DNA of 50,334 nt, taken from the IMG/VR virus record IMGVR_UViG_3300025928_000012, positions 1 to 50,334 of that record. One strand, 5' to 3'. Made by a program: the position numbers and the translations under genes. Below are positions 45,801 to 50,334 of the stretch, piece after piece; the first letter of the stretch is position 1, and every line of letters begins with the position of its first letter. Under the pieces are notes generated by a model. It searched no databases and had not been told where the DNA came from. It was given only the letters and a program-made list of their open reading frames with translations. This DNA is from a virus.

Positions 45801-46858
45801 CAGGCCATGAACCTGGTGATGTCGTCGCTGGCCTTCTTGCTGGCGGACCATTTCAGCACCGCCGGGCCCAGCTCGGAGATCCACCCGATCGCCTTGTCGA
45901 TCAGCGGATTGAACTGCGGCAGCAGGATCACGAACGACTTGACGAGATCGATGATCGTGTGGCCCGCCGCCCCGGCCGCCGCCGAGCCGGTCCCGGCGAT
46001 GAAATCCCGGAATCCCGTGAACGCGGAGGAATTGACCAGGCCGTCGAACTGGGCGCCGAGACTCCTGATGAACGGGGATACCCCGGCGATGACCGGGCCC
46101 AGCTTGCCGGTCAGGTCGGTGACGGACTTGAGCCACGGCTGCAGCGCCCCCGCCACGACGGGGGTCTCTGCGGCCTTCACCGCATCCCACGAGGCCGCCA
46201 TCGCCCCGATCTGCTTCGACAGGACGATCTGCGCCGGGGACAGGTTCGCGTACGCCTTGGCGATGGCGATCTGCTCGGCCTTGTACGCCACCGCCTTCTT
46301 GGTGCCGCCGGCGATGGCGGCGGCGTAGTTGTTCTGCGCCGTCTCGACCGCTGTGGCCGCGGTCTTCGCGTCGGTCAGGACGGGCTTGGCGACGGCCCCG
46401 AACGCGGCCAGCGCGGCACCCCCGGCCACGAACGCGCCCGACAGCCCCGCCGCCACGCCCGTCACGACCCCGCCCAGCGTGGCGATGGCCGGGGCGAGCG
46501 CCAGCGCAGGGCCCAGCAGCCCCGGGTTGAGCTTCAGGCCGCCCAGCGCCTTGCCCAGCTCCCCGGAATGCTTCGACGAGTCCTGCATCGCGTCGTCCAG
46601 GCGGCGGATCGCGGCGTCCGCCAGGACCGCCTTCGCCGCGGCCCGGTCCTCGGCGTCGCCGGTCTGCCGGAGGGCCGCCGCCAGGATCTTCGACTGCGCC
46701 GCGGTGCGGTCTTCCTTCTGCCCGAGCTCTTTTATTACCTCTTGCAGCACCTTCGCGCCGCGCGCCGCCGCAGCCGCGCTGTCGCCGGTCTTGCGGAAAT
46801 CGCCGGCGAGACGGTCCGCACCGCGGGATATGAAGTCGTAGGTTATGGACTCGGCCAC
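42803..46858 (-). CDS. Tape measure protein with lysozyme domain and intein
   Basis: 1351 residues from a GTG after AGGAG (upstream frame is chaperone shadow). An intein fills residues 890-1207, leaving 1033 residues. N-terminal coiled coils, a membrane-helix region with strongly Ala/Gly segments (around 180-215), and four 31-residue repeats before the C-terminal part. The muralytic domain reads LQALWNQE, then after the intein SGWNSYAVNPSSGAYGIPQA, the Glu-Ser active site of SLT-type transglycosylases. It sets tail length and opens the cell wall at infection, but only after splicing. Confidence 0.92.
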   Translation of the reverse strand: MAESITYDFISRGADRLAGDFRKTGDSAAAAARGAKVLQEVIKELGQKEDRTAAQSKILAAALRQTGDAEDRAAAKAVLADAAIRRLDDAMQDSSKHSGELGKALGGLKLNPGLLGPALALAPAIATLGGVVTGVAAGLSGAFVAGGAALAAFGAVAKPVLTDAKTAATAVETAQNNYAAAIAGGTKKAVAYKAEQIAIAKAYANLSPAQIVLSKQIGAMAASWDAVKAAETPVVAGALQPWLKSVTDLTGKLGPVIAGVSPFIRSLGAQFDGLVNSSAFTGFRDFIAGTGSAAAGAAGHTIIDLVKSFVILLPQFNPLIDKAIGWISELGPAVLKWSASKKASDDITRFMAWFTANGPVVGTLLKNIGGALKALTPGLTTGGVTELNLISGFFAFVAKLPPSLAKPLAEVAGSLLILNKLGVISVGVKIIGPAVKWLTGGIVDLGGGAAAGAEIRAAMVSGGVAAGAEIRAAMAGGAAADGAAVGGSEAVAMKAGAPAIGTLIGLAAVAQIAGFLAYQKFSNAFSSGVKGSSAAGQSGSSGESASLGAVLAGTGTNLAAKLRTDLGPADALLKSLGYSQDAIGQINKAVLKPGSNVAKVDALIYQLGGTQADILAVNKLIVKPGSNAASIDSLLKRIGLTPGQIAGVNKLNLKPGQDPVHVDAMLHRIGLTPPQIASVNRLILKPHSDTTPVTKLQQAIDSLHGKTVNVLMHAAGSGSIVFNESTGVGSDVKGGLKFMAAGGKVFGGRPGKDSVLGMLTPGEVVVPAGMVRGGAVDHLRGKLPGFAAGGYVPNYAGAENWMAGSEYGFGRSVENSYAVRLIGQLKTAVKQAAAQAAATAKAGLNNLPLGLGPHSGSAAVAQAFARSILFAYGWGQNQFPSLQALWNQECTSLDTRILTRRGWLAHDEVRTGDETVGYNPETGRSEWTRITRVVHYDDAEVWRIGGQRWHADVTPGHRWWSDYRQNNGRGYVQEHSGFAQTAELTRGDRIRLAAPADTDGIAGLSTEDAAVLAWLQGDGHIQRRGKTEISARIYQSKPEQITRLRALLAHIEHTEVVSARTGRPESHRPEHVFLLRAGYVRDLLKRSGLDETGPEQMVLRMSPDQRAAWLAAMIDAEGTAKGGYTIVFQNDGDLADAIKLAVYLEGHRPNVRVPRSGYQAIGLGNPHVAVHRFESHEVLERQPVWCVTTELGSWTAQQDGQAFLTGNSGWNSYAVNPSSGAYGIPQALGKGHPYNLGDYQAQIRWGLSYIWSRYGSPAAAEGHELAYNWYDRGGLLKPGLTLAYNGTGRAEQVIPAGGGGSSGGGGAVNVTVNINAPVGSQAELQAWFERSFSALAYTGKARRILKQTGGT
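43238..44191 (-). mobile_element. Intein with LAGLIDADG endonuclease in the tape measure gene
   Basis: 318 residues: block A starts C1-TSLDTRILTRRGW; block B is T65-PGH68; two LAGLIDADG-type helices are at 122-130 (VLAWLQGDG) and 221-229 (LAAMIDAEG); block F is VWCVTTELG (295-303); and the end is GQAFLTGN with Asn318 and Ser+1. The penultimate residue is Gly, not the usual His. It splits the host protein exactly between the catalytic Glu and the following Ser. It should be a full, mobile intein. Confidence 0.93.
44760..45135 (-). repeat. Four 31-residue repeats in the tape measure
   Basis: Coding repeats of 31 residues each. A typical unit reads IGLTPGQIAGVNKLNLKPG followed by QDPVHVDAMLHR; the others start LGYSQDAIGQINKAVLKPG, LGGTQADILAVNKLIVKPG and IGLTPPQIASVNRLILKPH. 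The turn LKPG/LKPH is constant. They probably form a helical solenoid between the coiled-coil and lysozyme parts. Confidence 0.75.
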
Positions 46859-46872
46859 GGGACTCCTATCCG

Positions 46873-47016
46873 CTAACGGTCGGCGATCATCTCCTCGGCG
46901 GCGTCGATCAGCGCTTCGAAGTCCTCGACTTCGAGGAGCCCGATCTCCCAGGGGCGGATGTGGAACTCGCGGGCAAAGAAGGCGAGGTAACGCTGCCTGT
47001 CGTAGGTGAACCAGCC
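46873..47016 (-). CDS. Tail assembly chaperone T-domain (frameshift extension)
   Basis: In the -1 frame relative to the G gene the DNA encodes GWFTYDRQRYLAFFAREF followed by HIRPWEIGLLEVEDFEALID and ends IADR, the classic T-domain of lambda gpG-T-like chaperones. It has no start of its own. Joined at the slippery site it gives a 163-residue G-T protein. Confidence 0.82.
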   Translation of the reverse strand, partial: GWFTYDRQRYLAFFAREFHIRPWEIGLLEVEDFEALIDAAEEMIADR

Positions 47017-47363
47017 GGGCCCGACCCGGCTGGCGTAGGGACCGCAGCGTCATCCTCCGCGTCCGCCGCGGCCTGCGCCATCTCCTCGGCCAGGGCCGAC
47101 TCGGCCATCGAATGGATCATCTCGTCAATGTCGAAATCGATCTTCCCGTCGAGGACGTCCTGGTATGCCGTGTCCACGTTCCGGCCCTCCCGGCGCCAGA
47201 TGAGGCACGCGAGCATGATGAAAGCCCGGGCCGATCCCTCGGCCATGTCAACCTGCCACTGGCCGTAGTTCCGCTTGTAGACGTGCTCGATCCACAGGGC
47301 CTCGTGCGTCGGCGATTTCCGGCCGTCGTATTCGTAGACCTGGCCGCCGATCGATACCTTCAC
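46908..47363 (-). CDS. Tail assembly chaperone G
   Basis: A 151-residue zero-frame product: MKVSIGGQVYEYDGRKSPTH, EHVYKRNYGQWQVDMAEGSA, CLIWRREGRNVDTAYQDVL. The last ~35 residues (Ser/Pro-rich) come from reading the T-domain DNA in another frame. It binds the tape measure during tail assembly. It is directly upstream of the tape measure gene, the invariant place of G/G-T. Confidence 0.85.
   Translation of the reverse strand: MKVSIGGQVYEYDGRKSPTHEALWIEHVYKRNYGQWQVDMAEGSARAFIMLACLIWRREGRNVDTAYQDVLDGKIDFDIDEMIHSMAESALAEEMAQAAADAEDDAAVPTPAGSGPAGSPTTGSVTSPSLPASSTSAPGRSGSSKSRTSKR
47016..47022 (-). other. -1 ribosomal slippery heptamer GGGCCCG
   Basis: On the minus strand G-GGC-CCG fits X-XXY-YYZ, with GGC and CCG as zero-frame codons and GGG and CCC after a one-base slip. 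It lies in the overlap between the G frame and the open T-domain frame. No clear downstream stem was checked by folding. Confidence 0.75.
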
Positions 47364-47846
47364 TCAGGCTCCCTTGCTGGTTGCTTTCGCTGTGACGTCG
47401 CGCAGCGCCTGCTCAAGCGCGGCGCGGACCTCCGGCGCGGCGTCCTCCGCGGGACCGGTGAACCATCCCGGCTGCACCGACGGCTCGTTCTGCTCGAACC
47501 ACCGGTTGCGCGGGTCGCCGCGCGGGAACCGGCCGAACAGCGGGTGCCACAGGATCCCGGCGTCGAGGCGCCCCAGCCGCCGCTTCCTGAGGCTGGCGTT
47601 CGCGGCGCGGACCGACGCTGTGGCGTCGGCGCCGCTGTTGCGGACAACCACCGTGATGTCAGTGTCGTCGCCGAGCACCGCCGCGTACCGGTCGGGCAGT
47701 TTCGGCTTCAGCCCGGCGCGGATCCTGGCCGGTACCGGCTGCACGCCGCGACGCATCGCCGCGGTCAGCTCCCGGGCCAGGTCCTCGGCCCCGGCGCGGC
47801 GCAGCCGGAACGCGACCGCCTCCAGCTCACTCGCCATATCGGCCAC
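47364..47846 (-). CDS. HK97 gp10-like tail completion/neck protein
   Basis: A 160-residue protein: VAFRLRRAGAEDLARELTAA, then VRAANASLRKRRLGRLDAGI and LFGRFPRGDPRNRWFEQ, then QPGWFTGPAEDAAPEVRAAL. The FxxR...W...QPGWF ending is typical of HK97 gp10-like neck proteins. Its position after the major tail gene instead of before is unusual. Confidence 0.72.
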   Translation of the reverse strand: MADMASELEAVAFRLRRAGAEDLARELTAAMRRGVQPVPARIRAGLKPKLPDRYAAVLGDDTDITVVVRNSGADATASVRAANASLRKRRLGRLDAGILWHPLFGRFPRGDPRNRWFEQNEPSVQPGWFTGPAEDAAPEVRAALEQALRDVTAKATSKGA

Positions 47847-47865
47847 GCTGGCCTACCCTCCGGGT

Positions 47866-48036
47866 ATGAGCATCATCATTGCCGCCATCGCCGCCCTGGC
47901 CGTCATCTGCGCCATTGCCGGGGCTTTCATCGGCGGCCGGTCACGCCACGCGACGGACGGGGCGTTCATCGGCCTGCTCGCCGGCCCGCTGGGCATCCTG
48001 GCGCTCTGGTTCTGCCGTGACGGCAACTGGTCCTGA
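47866..48036 (+). CDS. Small membrane protein on the opposite strand (moron)
   Basis: A 56-residue protein: SIIIAAIAALAVICAIAGAF, RHATDGAFIGLLAGPLGILA, LWFCRDGNWS. Two membrane helices with a Gly-rich turn. It sits against the late operon, so it has its own expression; TACCCT lies six bases before the ATG, a possible -10 for a leaderless message. Candidate lysogenic-conversion or exclusion protein. Confidence 0.6.
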   Translation: MSIIIAAIAALAVICAIAGAFIGGRSRHATDGAFIGLLAGPLGILALWFCRDGNWS

Positions 48037-48046
48037 GCCGCCAGCC

Positions 48047-48163
48047 GTGAGGCGGCGGACGTGGAAGCCGCTGATCCGGCAGCGGCTGTGGTTCAACTGG
48101 CGGCCGCGCAGGTCCCTGCCCGGCGAATGGGCCAGGGCGAAACGGAAACGACGGGGCCGCTAG
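48047..48163 (+). CDS. Basic peptide, 38 aa
   Basis: GTG-started frame MRRRTWKPLIRQRLWFNWRP with a very basic, Trp-rich sequence ending RAKRKRRGR. It follows the small membrane gene by a few bases. It may bind nucleic acid or membranes. It could also be an accidental frame. Confidence 0.35.
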   Translation: MRRRTWKPLIRQRLWFNWRPRRSLPGEWARAKRKRRGR

Positions 48164-48588
48164 GTGCCCATGCCGCCCCATGAGGTGTACCTCTGGATTG
48201 CGGACGCAGCCTGCCACGTGGCCTTGAAGTTCACCGGCCCGGCGACGGCGCCGTCGGCGGCGAAGTCGACCAGGATGGTGCCGTACCAGTACGAGTTCGG
48301 GTCGTTGACGGTGTCCCAGTAAAGGTAGAAGTTCCGCGGGAGCCCGTCGGAGGCGGCGACGTAGGTCTGGGATGTGCCCGCGTCCATAAAGCCGCTGAAA
48401 TCGCCGCTGGCATCCGGCAGGCCGCCCACGAAAACCTTGTTCTGGTCTCCGAAGGCCGTGACTTCATCGCGATCGGAGGCCCGGCTGATGGACCAGGCGG
48501 CCTGGAATGGCAGCGGTACCGCGACGGTACCGGTGGTGGCGCCGAGGTAGATCTGGGCGTTGCGCCCGTGACGACGGCTGCTGGGCAT
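48160..48588 (-). CDS. Major tail protein
   Basis: A 142-residue protein: RHGRNAQIYLGATTGTVAVP, then FQAAWSISRASDRDEVTAFG and VGGLPDASGDFSGFMDAGT, then FYLYWDTVNDPNSYWYGTIL. The DASGDFSGFMD strand and the closing PVNFKATWQAASAI match small actinophage tail-tube proteins. It polymerises to the tail tube on the tape measure. Confidence 0.85.
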   Translation of the reverse strand: MPSSRRHGRNAQIYLGATTGTVAVPLPFQAAWSISRASDRDEVTAFGDQNKVFVGGLPDASGDFSGFMDAGTSQTYVAASDGLPRNFYLYWDTVNDPNSYWYGTILVDFAADGAVAGPVNFKATWQAASAIQRYTSWGGMGT

Positions 48589-48599
48589 TTCCTGTCTCC

Positions 48600-49655
48600 C
48601 TACATCGTGGCTGGCTGCCGGTCGAGCAACCGGAGCAGGTGCTTGGCGTGCTCGGTGAAGGTGCGTCCCTGGACCGCGGCCCGGGCCCTGCCTGCCGCCC
48701 CGGCGCGTTCCCCGGGGTGGGCGATGGCCCAGCGGATGAGGTCACCGGCTTCTTCCGGGCTGGTGAAGGCGGGCAGCATGGGGAACAGCCCGTCGGATTC
48801 CGGGCGGGGGTCGCGGGCGAACCACAGCCCGCACGCCGCCTGCTCGATCTCCCTCGGGCCGCACGCCCATCCCTCGCCGGCGTGGGTGTCCTCGGCTTCG
48901 GTGCGGTACACGTTGATGCCGGTCCGCGCCCCGCGGTAGATGTTCGCGGTCTCGGGATTGTCGACGCAGTCGTCGGCGTCGGTCGCGGTCCAGTCCCGCA
49001 GCGGCGAGTCCTCGGGGAGGTCCATCCACAGCCCGGCCAGGCGGACGTTCAGCCCGGCGAGGTCCATCCGGGAGAAGAACCGGGCGCGGCTGGGGAACCC
49101 GGTGCCGACGAACGCGAAGTCGTATTCGGGCACGCTGCCGGGCGGCGGCGGGTAGTGGACCTTCTCCCGGTAGGCGTGCGGCATGTACTCGGCGGGGCCG
49201 ACCTGCCGGTAGGCGTCAAGGTTGACCGGGTCGTTCAGGAGGGTCAGGTCGGCGTACTGCGCCAGGTTGAGCTGGTAGTCGTCCTGGTAGGGCGATTCGC
49301 TCATCAGCATGACGATCTTGTGCTTGTGGTGGCGGAGGATCTCCAGGAGCCACGGCGGGAGGAAGAACCCGGACACGCAGAGGATCACGTCGGGCCACCA
49401 GCGGGACGCGGCGGACAGGATCGGGTCGACGGCGAGCTGGATGGCCTGCGCGCGGTCGAAGTATTTCCGCACGCCGGGGCAGCCGCATTCCAGGAGCTCG
49501 CCGGTCTCGGCGAGAGCGCCGTTGTAGACCCGCAGGGCCGCGTCGAGGGGGTATTCCTCGACCTGCTCGCCGAGGCCGGAGAGGGCCTCGGACCAGCCGC
49601 TGAAAACGTCAGAGACGCTCCAGGACGGCCCGGGATGGATGATGAGCCAGCGCAT
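48600..49655 (-). CDS. GT-B glycosyltransferase (CgeB-like)
   Basis: A 351-residue protein starting MRWLIIHPGPSWSVSDVFSG. Two Rossmann-like halves: 1-165, with DVILCVSGFFLPPWLLEIL and KIVMLMSESPYQDDYQLNLA, and 175-340, with YDFAFVGTGFPSRARFFSRM, NIYRGARTGINVY and the donor-site ACGPREIEQAACGLWFARDP. This is the CgeB/group-1 type. It lies between the neck and major tail genes, hence likely modifies virion proteins, tail tube included. Sugar and acceptor are unknown. Confidence 0.85.
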   Translation of the reverse strand: MRWLIIHPGPSWSVSDVFSGWSEALSGLGEQVEEYPLDAALRVYNGALAETGELLECGCPGVRKYFDRAQAIQLAVDPILSAASRWWPDVILCVSGFFLPPWLLEILRHHKHKIVMLMSESPYQDDYQLNLAQYADLTLLNDPVNLDAYRQVGPAEYMPHAYREKVHYPPPPGSVPEYDFAFVGTGFPSRARFFSRMDLAGLNVRLAGLWMDLPEDSPLRDWTATDADDCVDNPETANIYRGARTGINVYRTEAEDTHAGEGWACGPREIEQAACGLWFARDPRPESDGLFPMLPAFTSPEEAGDLIRWAIAHPGERAGAAGRARAAVQGRTFTEHAKHLLRLLDRQPATM

Positions 49656-50143
49656 CAGTTCCAGCCTGTCGAGTAGTAGACCCGGTAAGCCAGCAGGACG
49701 GCGATGCCGCCGAGGGACAGCCGGGTGACGAACCGGCCGTCGGACGTGCCGTCGAACATGACCCCCGGCGCGGCGGCCGGGAAGCCGCCATTGATGGCGG
49801 CGGCGTCCTCGGCTGCGTCCAGCAGGTCCGATGCCCGCTGCCGCCTGCCCTTCACGTCGCCCGCGTCGCCGGTCTGGGAGACGATCAGGCAGTTGATGTA
49901 GCCGGTTTCCTGCCGCACCCCGGGCATTTCCAGGTTCACCTGCGCGAAGGTGCCCGCCAGCGCATCCGGGGCCAGCGTCCCGTCAGCCTCCAGGGTGCCG
50001 TCATGGCCGGTGATGATGAAATCCGGCTGGCTGGCGGTCATCGCCTGCACGCTGTCATAGACCGGCACCCCGGCCAGGCCCGCGGCGGCCTGGTAGGCGC
50101 CGGTCAGCGCGAGCATCGCGTCATTGAACCGGGTTACCGGCAT
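49655..50143 (-). CDS. Tail terminator/neck protein-like
   Basis: A 162-residue protein: FNDAMLALTGAYQAAAGLAG, VPVYDSVQAMTASQPDFIIT and GYINCLIVSQTGDAGDVKGR, then RRQRASDLLDAAEDAAAING. The order connector, this gene, tail genes and the mixed alpha/beta pattern fit a tail terminator or neck protein. The upstream ribosome site differs between the two genome ends (TGAGGT at the right, TGAAGA at the left). Confidence 0.6.
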   Translation of the reverse strand: MPVTRFNDAMLALTGAYQAAAGLAGVPVYDSVQAMTASQPDFIITGHDGTLEADGTLAPDALAGTFAQVNLEMPGVRQETGYINCLIVSQTGDAGDVKGRRQRASDLLDAAEDAAAINGGFPAAAPGVMFDGTSDGRFVTRLSLGGIAVLLAYRVYYSTGWN

Positions 50144-50334
50144 GACCTCACCACGCGAACACCTGGTCCGCGAACGGGATCCCGTTCAAGGTGCCCTGCA
50201 GCAGCTCCGCGGCCCGCGCCGGGATGGCGAACCCGAACCCGGGGACCATGACCGGCTGCTCCCCGGCCATCGGCAGGGCGAGCGGGCCGCGCTGGGATTC
50301 GTAAAGGTGCTGCAGGACGATCCGGGCGAAGATG
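50131..50334. repeat. Terminal direct repeat, right copy
   Basis: Right-hand partner of the repeat at bases 1-204. Two of the seven differences fall in the short gap before the neck gene and five in the connector gene, all five silent. Confidence 0.9.
50148..50334 (-). CDS. Head-tail connector, 3' part repeated
   Basis: The final 61 codons of the connector gene, cut by the window end. The protein is identical to the copy at the left end. It is not a second gene if the molecule is circular. Confidence 0.85.
   Translation of the reverse strand, partial: IFARIVLQHLYESQRGPLALPMAGEQPVMVPGFGFAIPARAAELLQGTLNGIPFADQVFAW

Noticed and set aside
50131-50334. A second, degraded connector gene (true duplication)
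   Set aside because: The protein is identical, the overlap is at both extreme ends, and gene order continues smoothly across the junction, so circular overlap is simpler.

Overview
The window looks like one complete, circularly closed genome of a temperate tailed phage (siphovirus type) of a high-GC actinomycete. Host evidence: very GC-rich DNA, many GTG/TTG starts, a WhiB regulator, and DUF2637, DUF397 and DUF6221 family proteins that are typical of Streptomyces-like bacteria and their mobile elements. The last 204 bases (50131-50334) repeat bases 1-204 with seven mismatches, so the circular map is about 50.13 kb and the head-tail connector gene spans the junction. No tRNA, rRNA or CRISPR array was seen.

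Layout. (1) A leftward (minus-strand) late operon runs from about 17.6 kb down to base 1 and, across the circle, from 50.3 kb down to 37.2 kb. In order of transcription: HNH packaging protein, small and large terminase, portal, S78 prohead protease with an N-terminal extension, HK97-type capsid, an accessory block of about 7 kb, head-tail connector, tail terminator-like protein, GT-B glycosyltransferase, major tail protein, gp10-like protein, tail chaperones G and G-T (predicted -1 frameshift), tape measure with an intein, minor tail proteins, membrane proteins, holin, cysteine peptidase and GH25 lysin. (2) A leftward early operon (28.2 to 18.3 kb) of short, start/stop-overlapping genes encodes a SLOG protein, WhiB, a RecE-like nuclease with a RecT-like partner, VRR-NUC, a replication-initiator-like protein and a DNA methyltransferase. 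(3) The switch region (28.3-29.3 kb) has divergent HTH genes, an excisionase-like gene and a probable terminator. (4) A rightward module holds a tyrosine integrase, a probable attP, and a 5.5-kb cargo (RHH, PadR-like, DUF6221, DUF2637 membrane protein, HNH, FtsK/TraB-type translocase, small membrane proteins, DUF397) that resembles actinomycete integrative conjugative elements or plasmids more than a phage.

Most notable: the 7-kb block between capsid and connector genes (two-domain glycosyltransferase, methyltransferase, metallophosphoesterase, lectin-like Ala-rich protein, Ser/Thr-rich small proteins), which with the GT-B enzyme nearby looks like a virion-glycan module; a LAGLIDADG intein splitting the catalytic Glu-Ser of the tape-measure lysozyme; 11-bp phased iterons inside the replication-initiator-like gene; the conjugative-element-like cargo with its own promoter/operator; and seven homing-type endonucleases in 50 kb.

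All functions are inferred by reading motifs in translated sequence. No database search was run.
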